This document shows, in pieces, positions 26,016 through 34,194 of a stretch of 64,000 nucleotides of DNA. The stretch's first letter is position 1. Every line of letters begins with the position of its first letter. A model generated the notes under the pieces. The model was not told the DNA's origin and did not search any database. It worked only from the letters and a program-made list of their open reading frames with translations. Origin of the DNA: DATEGZ01 sp035519535 (GTDB lineage: Bacteria; Acidobacteriota; Vicinamibacteria; Vicinamibacterales; SCN-69-37). The position numbers were made by a program, and so were the translations under genes. The stretch spans positions 15,851-79,850 of the forward strand of contig DATIWF010000062.1 in assembly GCA_035519535.1 (NCBI GenBank). Reading direction: 5' to 3'.

Positions 26016-28148
26016 CTAGTGCGCGCGGCGCCGCGTAAGGTCCATCAGGGCCTGATGCGTGCCGAGCGTCTCGGGGCCCGCGGCCTGCGGGTCCGGGCGG
26101 AGCTGCGTGTACTCGCCGTCGCCGCCCATGACCCAGGCCTGACGGCGGTCTTGGAGGGAGATCTCGAGGATCTCCCAGAGCTTCTCCCGCCCGTGGCGCG
26201 CGACGACGGGCGCGACGACCTCGACGCGATGCGAGAGATTGCGGAACATCCAGTCGGCGGACCCGATGAAGAACTCGCCCTCGAGCGGGTCGGCGCTGCC
26301 GGCCGCGAAGTAGAAGATGCGCGAGTGCTCCAGGAAACGTCCGATCACGGAGCGCACGCTCACGGATTCGCTGAAGCCGGCCACACCGGGCCTGAGGCAG
26401 CAGAAGCCGCGCACGATGAGGTCGATCGCGACGCCCGCCCGTGACGCCTCGCAGAGCGCGGCGATGATCGCGGGGTCCTCGAGCTGGTTCATCTTGCCGA
26501 CGATGCGCGCCGGCCGGCCGGCGCGCTGGTTGGCGGTCTCGCGCGCGATCAGGTCGAGGAACCGCTGCCGCATCGTCTTGGGCGCGACGAGCAGCCGCTG
26601 GAAGTCGGGCGGCTCGGATCGCCCCGTCAGGTGGTGGAACAGATTCACGACGTCGCCGGTGATCGCGGGATCGCACGTGAGCAGGCCGACGTCCGAGTAG
26701 ATCCGGGCCGTCCGCACGTGGTAGTTGCCGGTGCCGACGTGCGCGTAGGTGCGCAGACCGCCGGCCTCCTTGCGAACGACGAGCGCGACCTTGGCGTGCG
26801 TCTTGAGCGACATGTCGCCCACGGTCACGTGCGCGCCGACGCGCTCGAGCTCGGCGGCCCAGTGCAGGTTGCGCTCCTCGTCGAAGCGCGCTTTGAGCTC
26901 GATGACGCACGCGACCTGCTTGCCCGACTCGGCGGCCTGGATGAGCGAGCGGACGAACGGCGTGTCGTCGCCCACGCGATACACCGTCATCTTGATGGCC
27001 AGCGTGCGCGGGTCGCGCGCGGCCGTCTCGATGAAGCGCTCCACGCTGTCGCTGAAGCTCTCGTACGGATGGTGGACGAGGATGTCGCCGGCCTGGATCG
27101 CCTCGAACATGTCCGTGTCGGCGCGGAGGCTGGACGGGGCCGCCGGCATCCACGGCGCGTCGCGCAGCTCGGGCAGGTCGAGGTTCGCGATCTCGAACAG
27201 GCTCGAGTAGTCGATCTCGCCGGTGAGCACGTAGACATCGCGCGGCAGCAGGCCGAAGCGCTCCTGCAGCATGAGCTGCACGCGGCGGTCGGGCGCGCCC
27301 GCGAACTCGAGCCGGACGACGGGCTCGAAGCGGCGCTGGCGGATCTGCTCGCGGACTGCGTCTCGCACGTTGCGATCCTTCTCGTCGTCGAGCTCGACCT
27401 CCGCGTCGCGCGTGAGGCGGAAGAGCGTGGGCGACGTCAGGCGCATGCCGGGATAGAGCTTGTGCGCGTTCTCCTGGATGATCTCGTGCAGCCGCACGAA
27501 CAGGCGCTCGCCCGGCCGGACCTCCGTCGTGATCGGCACCCACTGCGCGAGCTCGGACGGCACCTTCACGCGCGCGTCCACCGACTCACCGGTCCGGTCG
27601 TCGTGGAGCTGAAACGAGATCGACAGCGACAGGTTCGAGAAGAAGGGAAACGGCTGCGACGGCTGGATCACGAGCGGCGTCAGCGCTGCGGAGACCTGCG
27701 TGTCGAAGTACGCGGAGGCCTCGCGCCGCTGGGCCTCGGAGAGCGACTCCCAGTGCCGCAGGTGGATGCCGTGCCGCGCGAGCTCGGGGACGAGGCGATC
27801 GCGGAAGCACTCCGCGCGCTGGCGCAGCATCGGCTCGAGGCGCTCGCGGATGCGGGCGATGAGCTGCTGGCGCTCGGGCGTGCGGTGCTCGCGCAGCACG
27901 GCCATGCGCTTCATGAAGAACTCGTCCAGGTTCGACGTGAAGATCGCGAGGAACTTCGCGCGCTCGAGCAGCGGCGTCCGCTCGTCGAGCGCCTCGTTGA
28001 GGACGCGCCGGTTGAACTCCATCCAGCCCAGGTCGCGGTCGACCCAGACCGTCGAGAGCGCCGCTTCGCGGATCGCGGACTCCGGGGCGTCCTGCAGACG
28101 GGCGGGGGCCGGGGCAAGCACGCGCGCCATAGGGTCAGGAACGTCCAT
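26016..28148 (-). CDS. ppk1: Polyphosphate kinase 1
   Basis: 710 residues, the normal length. The N-terminal, head and two C-terminal domains are all present: the opening VDRDLGWMEFNRRVLNEALDER..LLERAKFLAIFTSNLDEFFMKR, the middle HHPYESFSDSVERFIE, IKMTVYRVGDDTPFVRSL, and the catalytic region YAHVGTGNYHVRTARIYSDVGLLT holding the autophosphorylated His. It polymerises the gamma phosphate of ATP into polyphosphate, reversibly. No exopolyphosphatase gene is adjacent. It is divergent from the cytochrome/monooxygenase fusion gene. Confidence 0.97.
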   Translation of the reverse strand: MDVPDPMARVLAPAPARLQDAPESAIREAALSTVWVDRDLGWMEFNRRVLNEALDERTPLLERAKFLAIFTSNLDEFFMKRMAVLREHRTPERQQLIARIRERLEPMLRQRAECFRDRLVPELARHGIHLRHWESLSEAQRREASAYFDTQVSAALTPLVIQPSQPFPFFSNLSLSISFQLHDDRTGESVDARVKVPSELAQWVPITTEVRPGERLFVRLHEIIQENAHKLYPGMRLTSPTLFRLTRDAEVELDDEKDRNVRDAVREQIRQRRFEPVVRLEFAGAPDRRVQLMLQERFGLLPRDVYVLTGEIDYSSLFEIANLDLPELRDAPWMPAAPSSLRADTDMFEAIQAGDILVHHPYESFSDSVERFIETAARDPRTLAIKMTVYRVGDDTPFVRSLIQAAESGKQVACVIELKARFDEERNLHWAAELERVGAHVTVGDMSLKTHAKVALVVRKEAGGLRTYAHVGTGNYHVRTARIYSDVGLLTCDPAITGDVVNLFHHLTGRSEPPDFQRLLVAPKTMRQRFLDLIARETANQRAGRPARIVGKMNQLEDPAIIAALCEASRAGVAIDLIVRGFCCLRPGVAGFSESVSVRSVIGRFLEHSRIFYFAAGSADPLEGEFFIGSADWMFRNLSHRVEVVAPVVARHGREKLWEILEISLQDRRQAWVMGGDGEYTQLRPDPQAAGPETLGTHQALMDLTRRRAH

Positions 28149-28201
28149 ACTACCCGTACGGCACGACGGGCGTGTGAGAACCGCTAGACTAAGTTGCAGC
28201 C

Positions 28202-30133
28202 GTGTATCTTCCGCGCTTCGGGAACGCCGGATCTGTCAGGCGGCGCGTGACCGCCGTGGCGCTGGCCGCCGGTGCCGTTGGCTGCGGCCGGCCGGCGCCC
28301 GCGCCACCCGCCCCGGTCACATTCAACAGCGACATCGCGCCCATCGTGTTCGCACACTGCGCGCCCTGCCATCGACCGGGCGAGGTCGCGCCGTTCTCCC
28401 TGCTGACGTACGCGGACGCCGCCAAGCACGCGAGCGGCATGGCGGAAGAAACGCGCCTGCGTCACATGCCGCCGTGGCTGCCCGAGCCGGGCGAGTTCGC
28501 GATCCTCGGTGACCGGCGGCTTCGCGACAGTCAGATCGATCTGATCCAGCGATGGGTCGCCGGCGGCAAGCTCGAGGGCAACGCGGCCGACGCGCCGAAG
28601 GCGCCCGTGTTTCCCGGCGGGTGGCAGCTCGGTCAGCCCGACCTCGTGCTCGCGCCGGCGCGGCCGTACTCCCTCAAGCCGGGTCCCGAGGACGTGTATC
28701 GCAACCTGGTGATCCACCCGTCGCTGAAGGCCGGCGTGTTCGTGCGCGCGGTCGAATTCAAGACCGGCGGCGCGCCGATTCATCACGCGGTGATTCGCGT
28801 CGACGCCACGCCCGCGTCGCGCGCCCGCGACGGTGCCGACGGGCAGCCGGGGTTCGACGGCATGAGCTGGCAGAGCACGCAGGATCCCGAGGGCAACTTC
28901 ATCGGCTGGGCGCCCGGCCGCGGGCCGATCGTCTCGCCGGACCGCATGCCGTGGCGGCTCGAGCGCGGGGCCGATCTCGTCCTCGAACTCCACCTCATTC
29001 CCGGCGAGTCGCCCGTGAGCGTGCAGCCGACCATCGCGCTGTTCCTGACCGACCAGCCGCCCGCCGCGTCGCCGCTCACGCTCAAGATGGGCTCGAAACT
29101 GATCGACATTCCCCCGGGCCAGTCCGACTACGTCGTCACCGACACGTACGAGCTGCCGGTGCCGTTCGATCTGCTGAGCGTTTATCCACATGCGCACTAT
29201 CTGGGCAAGGAGATGCGCGTCACCGCCGAGCTGCCCGGCGGCGTCGTCAAGACGCTGCTCTACATCAAGCAGTGGAGCTTCCACTGGCAGCAGGACTACC
29301 GGTTCGCCGAGCCAATCGCGCTGCCCGCCGGCACGAAGCTCACCATGCGCTACACCTACGACAACTCCGAGGCGAACGGCGAGAACCCGCATCATCCCCC
29401 GGTGCGCGTGCGGCTCGGACCGAAATCGACGGACGAAATGGCGGAGCTCGGCCTGCAGGTGCTGCCCAAGTCGCTGGCGGACGCCGCACGGCTCGTGCAG
29501 TCGTTCGTCGATCGCGACGCGCAAGCCAACGTGACGCTGGGCGAGCTGCGCGTCAGGGAGCAGCCGGAGAACGCGGAGTATCAGCTGTTCCTCGGCGACA
29601 GCTACATGGATGTGGACCGGTATGCCGAGGCGGTGCCGCATCTCGAGGCGTCGCTGCGGATCAACGAGCGATCGGCCAACGCGCACAACGACCTGGGGAC
29701 GGCGCTGATGCAGCTGGGCCGGGTGCCCGAGGCGTTGCAGCACATCCAGCGGGCGGTCGAGCTGGCGCCGCGCGACGAGCGGACCTATTTCAATCTCGGC
29801 AACGCGCTGAGCCACGCCTCGCGCGTCGATGAAGCGGCCGCTGCCTACGAGCGGTCGCTCGCGATCAATCCCGACTACGGGGAGGCGCACGTGAACCTGG
29901 GGTCGCTGCTGTTCTCGCACGGCCGCGTGCCGGAGGCGCTGACGCATTTCCGGCGCGCCGTGGAGCTGATGCCGAACTCGGCGGTGATCCACAACGATCT
30001 GGCGAGCGCCCTGGCGGCGTCCGGCCGCTATGCCGACGCGATGCAGCAGGTCCGGCAGGCGCTCGCGCTCAATCCCGACTTCGCGCCGGCGCTCGACAAC
30101 CTGAAGCGCTTGCAGCAGCTGGGCATCCGCTGA
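28202..30133 (+). CDS. Fusion of cytochrome c motif, copper-monooxygenase-like domain and TPR repeats
   Basis: 643 residues from GTG 28202. A lipoprotein-like signal ends near Cys24. A single haem motif CAPCH sits at about residue 57 in an FNSDIAPIVFAHC context. The middle (about 150-410) resembles the peptidylglycine-monooxygenase/Cu2 ascorbate-dependent fold, with candidate copper ligands in APIHHAVI, a YPHAHYLGKEM segment, and Met residues. The C-terminal part (about 455-640) has five TPR units. The fold pairs a copper site with a c-type haem and a docking module; the substrate is unknown. TAGACT (28185-28190) ends 11 bases before GTG, with no SD. Confidence 0.82.
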   Translation: MYLPRFGNAGSVRRRVTAVALAAGAVGCGRPAPAPPAPVTFNSDIAPIVFAHCAPCHRPGEVAPFSLLTYADAAKHASGMAEETRLRHMPPWLPEPGEFAILGDRRLRDSQIDLIQRWVAGGKLEGNAADAPKAPVFPGGWQLGQPDLVLAPARPYSLKPGPEDVYRNLVIHPSLKAGVFVRAVEFKTGGAPIHHAVIRVDATPASRARDGADGQPGFDGMSWQSTQDPEGNFIGWAPGRGPIVSPDRMPWRLERGADLVLELHLIPGESPVSVQPTIALFLTDQPPAASPLTLKMGSKLIDIPPGQSDYVVTDTYELPVPFDLLSVYPHAHYLGKEMRVTAELPGGVVKTLLYIKQWSFHWQQDYRFAEPIALPAGTKLTMRYTYDNSEANGENPHHPPVRVRLGPKSTDEMAELGLQVLPKSLADAARLVQSFVDRDAQANVTLGELRVREQPENAEYQLFLGDSYMDVDRYAEAVPHLEASLRINERSANAHNDLGTALMQLGRVPEALQHIQRAVELAPRDERTYFNLGNALSHASRVDEAAAAYERSLAINPDYGEAHVNLGSLLFSHGRVPEALTHFRRAVELMPNSAVIHNDLASALAASGRYADAMQQVRQALALNPDFAPALDNLKRLQQLGIR

Positions 30134-30148
30134 CGCGCGCTTGCGCGC

Positions 30149-31357
30149 TCACGCCCGCTGGCTGCCGCTCTCGACCGGTTCGGCGGGCAGCGGCTCCCAC
30201 GGATGCTCGCGCGTCAGGAACGCGACGACGCCGCCCTGGCGCTCGAGACCTTCGTCCGCGCCGACGAAATGCACCGGAATGTTGTGGCGCGCCGCGAGCA
30301 GCGCGATCTCCTGCCAGAGGTTGACCTTCTCACACGACGCCTGACAGTTCGGGCACGCCGTCTGGATGCGGTCGAAGATGGCCTCGCATCGCGTGCACCG
30401 CGATCCGATGGCCCCGCGGTCCGGCGTCATCACGACCGACCCTGGCCAGTTCACCTGACTCCCGCGGATCGCGTCGATGACGGCCTGCGGTCCGGCCGCG
30501 ATCCCGCGGTGCTCGGCCAGCCGATCGCGCACCTGCGCCGTGAGGCGCCGGTCGTGCACGCCCATGGCGGCGGCCATCGCGTCGTGCACCTCCGTCTCGA
30601 GCCGCGGTGTCTTGCCGGTGAACGGGTGGGGCGCCTCGCACGCCACGCGGGCGGCCAGATGCACCGGCAGCTCCGAACGGATCCGTGTCAGCACGACGTG
30701 TTCGCCGAACAACATCAGGCCTTCGTACGTCTCCTCCGCCCAGGCCCGCTCGATCTCACGGACGAGCTCCTTGCGGTAGTGCAGCAGGTGGTCCTCGCGA
30801 TGCCGCGCGATGGTGGCCTGCTGCTTGCCCCAGGTCTCGCCCGCGGCCGCCTCGCGCCGAGGCACGCTCTCGGTGATTTCCTCGATCAGCCGCAGCGGCC
30901 CGCGGCCCGCCGTGTACAGGCGGCCATGATGGCTGTCGGTGTGCACCACCAGGTACCGACGCTGGCGGTGCAGGTACTCGAGCAGCGGGACGAGGTAGAT
31001 GGCCTCGTCGACGACGAGGCGGTTTGCGATTGGCGTGTCGAGCGTAAACGTCCGCACGAAATGACGAGCGAGGCTGACGAAGACCGCCATGCCCTTCGCC
31101 TGTTTGGCCGCCGGCCCCGACAGAATGCTGCGGACGAGATCGATGTTGCGCGAAAGCTCGCGACGCGCGTCGGGATCGTCTTTGAGCGCGGCCTCGACTT
31201 GCTGCAGCTCGCGGTTCAAGTGCTCGGACCACGTCGAGCGCACGCCTGACACCGACGTGTCGGCGTAGCAACTCACGATCAGACCCTCGCCCCGGGAATG
31301 ATCCATCAGCCACTGAGCGGCCGCGGGGCTCGGCACGTCGAGCAGGGTCGTTGCCAC
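30149..31357 (-). CDS. Bacterial eRF1-like release-factor family protein (baeRF)
   Basis: 402 residues from GTG 31357, chosen because a perfect AAGGAGG lies 5 bases upstream. The chain matches the bacterial homologues of archaeal/eukaryotic release factor 1: an N-terminal alpha/beta domain, a central domain with ETWGKQQATIARHRE (residues 174-188) followed by HYRKELVREIERA, which lines up with the GGQ loop and following helix of aeRF1, and a C-terminal domain with a zinc ribbon (Cys321, 324, 335, 338). The catalytic tripeptide reads GKQ, not GGQ. It may hydrolyse peptidyl-tRNA or only bind ribosomes. It is last in the four-gene cassette. Confidence 0.75.
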   Translation of the reverse strand: MATTLLDVPSPAAAQWLMDHSRGEGLIVSCYADTSVSGVRSTWSEHLNRELQQVEAALKDDPDARRELSRNIDLVRSILSGPAAKQAKGMAVFVSLARHFVRTFTLDTPIANRLVVDEAIYLVPLLEYLHRQRRYLVVHTDSHHGRLYTAGRGPLRLIEEITESVPRREAAAGETWGKQQATIARHREDHLLHYRKELVREIERAWAEETYEGLMLFGEHVVLTRIRSELPVHLAARVACEAPHPFTGKTPRLETEVHDAMAAAMGVHDRRLTAQVRDRLAEHRGIAAGPQAVIDAIRGSQVNWPGSVVMTPDRGAIGSRCTRCEAIFDRIQTACPNCQASCEKVNLWQEIALLAARHNIPVHFVGADEGLERQGGVVAFLTREHPWEPLPAEPVESGSQRA

Positions 31358-31386
31358 GATGTCCTCCTTCGCCCGCGCGCGGGCGC

Positions 31387-31707
31387 TCACGACAGTCGCT
31401 CGATCTCGATCGCCACGGCGCCACTCGCCGCGACCGTCGCCTCATGACCGCCCTCGAGCAGCCGCAGCAGCTCGTCCGCGTCTGTCGCGTCCGGTGCGAT
31501 GGCCCGCCAGTTCTCGTGCTGGAGCAGGTCGCGGAATCCGGGGTAGTAGCGGATTCGCCGGACCTGCACGCGCGCCCCCGGGTAGCTCACGTGCTCCCCG
31601 GTGCGCAGGTCCGCCACGTCGTCGGTGGCGAGCCGCGCGTCGATCGTCTTCGTGCCGCCGCGGATCGCGTCTTCCCACTCGGGTCTGGTTGTCAGATGTC
31701 TGGGCAT
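31387..31707 (-). CDS. ASCH-domain protein (PUA-like fold)
   Basis: 106 residues. The pattern of WEDAIRGGTKTIDARL, then a short DVADLRTGEHVSY turn and RRIRYYPGFRDLLQHENWRAIAPDA is that of the ASCH family, a PUA-like small domain that binds RNA or modified nucleosides; some relatives are nucleases or amidohydrolases. A GxKxxEx-like element reads GTKTIDAR. SD GGAGGT lies 7 bases before ATG 31707. The stop lies 29 bases before the release factor start codon, so the two are very likely co-translated. Confidence 0.8.
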   Translation of the reverse strand: MPRHLTTRPEWEDAIRGGTKTIDARLATDDVADLRTGEHVSYPGARVQVRRIRYYPGFRDLLQHENWRAIAPDATDADELLRLLEGGHEATVAASGAVAIEIERLS

Positions 31708-31727
31708 GGCTGACCTCCGATGTGACG

Positions 31728-32141
31728 TCAGGACGCCGCGTCCACGTGCAGCGGGCCCGCCGGCGTGCCGTGCGGGGCCAGCGCGAGCACGCGGTCGCGC
31801 ACGGCTGGAACGCGCCGGCCGATCGCGACGAGGACGCCGTGGATCGTCCGAAACTCGCCAAGCGCCTCGCGGATTTGTCTCTTCGTGAGCGGGCCGTCCG
31901 GGAACCCCCGCCGGTGGTCGCTGACCTGCTGCCAGAGCCGATCCAGGGCGCTGACGGCCGCCTGAGCGTCGGCCGGACAGACGGCAGCAAACCGCCTATG
32001 CTCGTTCATCACGTCGTCGAAGAGGTAGGCCGCAAGCCGATCCGGCCGGATGCTCTCGGCTTCGAGGAGCTCGTGAAAGGCGCCCCAGTAACCGTTCAGG
32101 AACTGGGTGAAGATTTCTTCGAATCGAGCGGAGTCGTCCAT
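31728..32141 (-). CDS. Helical protein of unknown function in the release-factor cassette
   Basis: 137 residues from ATG 32141, with GAGG 6 bases upstream; a longer start at 32156 is possible. The sequence is almost entirely helical, with aromatic-rich first helices (FEEIFTQFLNGYWGAFHELLEAE) and a basic, Leu-rich second half. I do not recognise a family. It is 20 bases upstream of the ASCH gene and follows the helix-hairpin-helix gene, so it is probably a component of the same transcript. Confidence 0.65.
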   Translation of the reverse strand: MDDSARFEEIFTQFLNGYWGAFHELLEAESIRPDRLAAYLFDDVMNEHRRFAAVCPADAQAAVSALDRLWQQVSDHRRGFPDGPLTKRQIREALGEFRTIHGVLVAIGRRVPAVRDRVLALAPHGTPAGPLHVDAAS

Positions 32142-32270
32142 GCCAGGCCTCACCACTCAAAACGCAGAACCCGTACCAGCGGTCGCCCACGGGCCAGGCG
32201 TTCGGCGACCGGCCCACGGCCGGTGATGAAGCGGGGATTTTCGCGTTCGGCTCGGAAATCCCGGCCGCCC

Positions 32271-33122
32271 TCAGGCGGCGGCAAGGCCGTAGTAATGGGC
32301 GCACTCGTCCTCGCGCCCGCGCACGACGCGCCGCCCGGCGAGCGTGCCGTGGGAGGCCGTTACGACCGTCCACTGTCCGCCGCCCGTCCCGCGATCGCAG
32401 TAGAGGACGACCCAGTCGTGCGTCCTCTGCAGGCGATGCGCGCGCGCCGTGTTCGAGAAGAGCGCGGTGTAGTGGTGATCGCCCCGGCTCGTATGCAGGA
32501 TCGGCAGCCAGGCCTCGTGCGCGGGATTGAAGCGGCGCGGGGCGATCATCGTCAGCCGGCGGGCCGACGCGGCCTCGCGGTACTCGCGATCGACGTCGAG
32601 CAGCTCGGCGACCGGCGGCGGTGGCACCGCGTCGGGCGGGAGGGGTCGCACTCGCGCCAGCCGATGCGCCAGCACGTCGCGGATGGCATCGAGCCGCTTC
32701 GCGCCGAATCCCGCGATGTCTTCGAGACGGCCGTCATGGGCGGCCGCCTCCAGATCCTCGAGCGTTTCGAGCCCGAGCTCTTCGTGGAGCCGCTCAGCCA
32801 GGCGCGGGCCGATACCCGGCACCGAGCTCAGTCGCCGGATCGGGTCTGCCTCGCCCCGGAGCCGCTCGAGCATCGGGAAGTAACCCAGCCGGACGATGTC
32901 GCGGATCGCGCGCGCGAGGCCCTCGCCGACGCCGGGCAGCCGTTCGAGACCGGGAAGCCCCTCGAAGTCGAGCAGGGCGGACACGGGGTCGGTGAGCTGC
33001 CGAAGGGTGTGGGCGGCGCGCCGGTACGCGCGGACTCTGAACACGTTCGCGCCTTGTTCGGCGAGCAGTTCAGCGGCCTGGTCCAGCTTGCCGGCGACGA
33101 GCTCGTTCTCGCGCACGTTCAC
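32271..33122 (-). CDS. Helix-hairpin-helix protein like the DNA polymerase X N-terminus, without polymerase
   Basis: 283 residues from GTG 33122, chosen because GGAG lies 6 bases upstream; the frame also starts at TTG 33149. Residues 5-70 resemble the 8-kDa HhH domain of PolX (AELLAEQGANVFRVRAYRRAAHTLRQL). Three HhH hairpins follow (LPGVGEGLARAI, VPGIGPRLAERL, IAGFGAKRLDAI). The nucleotidyltransferase and PHP domains of PolX are missing; instead a ~110-residue C-terminal module ends in HYTALFSNTARAH and DWVVLYCDRG. It is probably a DNA- or RNA-structure-binding protein. It is first in the cassette, just after a long palindrome. Confidence 0.8.
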   Translation of the reverse strand: MNVRENELVAGKLDQAAELLAEQGANVFRVRAYRRAAHTLRQLTDPVSALLDFEGLPGLERLPGVGEGLARAIRDIVRLGYFPMLERLRGEADPIRRLSSVPGIGPRLAERLHEELGLETLEDLEAAAHDGRLEDIAGFGAKRLDAIRDVLAHRLARVRPLPPDAVPPPPVAELLDVDREYREAASARRLTMIAPRRFNPAHEAWLPILHTSRGDHHYTALFSNTARAHRLQRTHDWVVLYCDRGTGGGQWTVVTASHGTLAGRRVVRGREDECAHYYGLAAA

Positions 33123-33209
33123 GCGTCGCTCCGGAGGTACTTGAAGCAAGACACGGGCCAGCGAACGCTGTTGCCGGGGTCGGTGGTGCGCCTACAGTGA
33201 ACACGAGTC

Positions 33210-33273
33210 TAGAAAAATATGCCGGGATTATTTTTGCAAGATTACGCAAAAATAATCCCGGCATATTTTTCTA
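33210..33273. repeat. 28-bp perfect inverted repeat, AT-rich
   Basis: Left arm 33210-33237 and right arm 33246-33273 are perfect complements around an 8-base spacer AAGATTAC. The arms carry A-runs and T-runs around a central GCCGGGATTATTTTTGC-type sequence, far more AT-rich than the surroundings. On the minus strand the last three bases of the right arm are the stop codon of the metallo-beta-lactamase gene. It may be a terminator for that gene, as a hairpin followed by a T-run occurs in both directions, but such length and perfection are unusual, and a small mobile-element scar is the alternative. Confidence 0.85.
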
Positions 33274-34194
33274 TTTGTGCAGTTCGTCGTACGTCCCCGC
33301 GAGGGCGCGCGTCGTCAGTGGGCCCCGATCCTCGAAGCCGCGAAGGACGTCCTTCGCGTTGATGATCTCATCGCGCGAGCGCCCCGCCGTGATGCCGGCC
33401 CGGACGTAGTCGACGAGCGCCGTCAGGTAGTCGCGCATCTTCAGCACGTCGGCGCGCGTCCCCGTCACCGGCAGCTTCGCGGCCGAGTGGCCCCAGACGT
33501 ACGTCGCGTCCGCCGGGTATTTCGCGGCGATTTGCTCCGTCACCGCGATCCAGTTCGTCGCCGACGCGCCGCCAGGCGTGCGGTCGACGTAGCACTGCAA
33601 TCCGCCCCAGACGAGATCGCCCACGTGGACGATATTCGCCTTCTCGAAGAACACGACGCAGTCGCCGCCGGTGTGCGCCGGCGTGAATTTCGTCGCATGC
33701 ACCGTCTCGTCGCCGATGACCTTGTTCCACACGCCGTCGAACGTCGAATCCGGATAGACCTGCTCGACCGGCGACGCCGCCTGATCGTTGGCGATCTTCT
33801 GCAGCGCGGGCACGTTCGCCTGGGCGGCGATCGTCTTCGTCACGGGCTTGAACACCGGGTTGCCGCCGGTGTGGTCCGCGTGATGGTGGGTGTTGATGAG
33901 CACGTCGATCGGCCGGTGGCCCGTCTGGTCGCCGAGCCCGTCGAGGAACGCCTTCGCGGCGTCCGGATACTGGCTGTCCACGACCAGCACGCCGCCGGCG
34001 TTGACGAGGTACCCAATCGTCCCGCCGCGGCCGGTGAAGAAGCCGACGTTGCGGCGGATCGGCGTGAACACGGGCGTCCATGCGGGCGGCTGTTGCGGTG
34101 CGGCCGCGGGTGTGGTCTGCGCCCACGCCCGGCGACCGAGCGCGACCAGGCCGGCGCCGCCGGCTGACAGCACAAGAAACGACCGACGAGTCAC
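33271..34194 (-). CDS. Tat-exported metallo-beta-lactamase-fold hydrolase
   Basis: 307 residues from GTG 34194, overlapping the S9 peptidase stop by GTGA. The twin-Arg signal MTRRSFLVLSAGGAGLVALG is followed by the MBL signature THHHADHTGGN (about residue 105, HxHxDH zinc ligands), a later His in FTPAHTGGDCVV, Asp in VHVGDLVW, and a final His in WGHSA. It binds zinc in the periplasm; the substrate is unknown, and many such proteins are not lactamases. Translational coupling to the peptidase suggests joint peptide or quinone-related processing, but that is inference. The stop codon TAG is the end of the palindrome. Confidence 0.88.
   Translation of the reverse strand: MTRRSFLVLSAGGAGLVALGRRAWAQTTPAAAPQQPPAWTPVFTPIRRNVGFFTGRGGTIGYLVNAGGVLVVDSQYPDAAKAFLDGLGDQTGHRPIDVLINTHHHADHTGGNPVFKPVTKTIAAQANVPALQKIANDQAASPVEQVYPDSTFDGVWNKVIGDETVHATKFTPAHTGGDCVVFFEKANIVHVGDLVWGGLQCYVDRTPGGASATNWIAVTEQIAAKYPADATYVWGHSAAKLPVTGTRADVLKMRDYLTALVDYVRAGITAGRSRDEIINAKDVLRGFEDRGPLTTRALAGTYDELHK

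Noticed and set aside
33197..33409. Short open frames across the palindrome (on both strands)
   Set aside because: They are made of palindrome sequence and have no SD or conserved motif.
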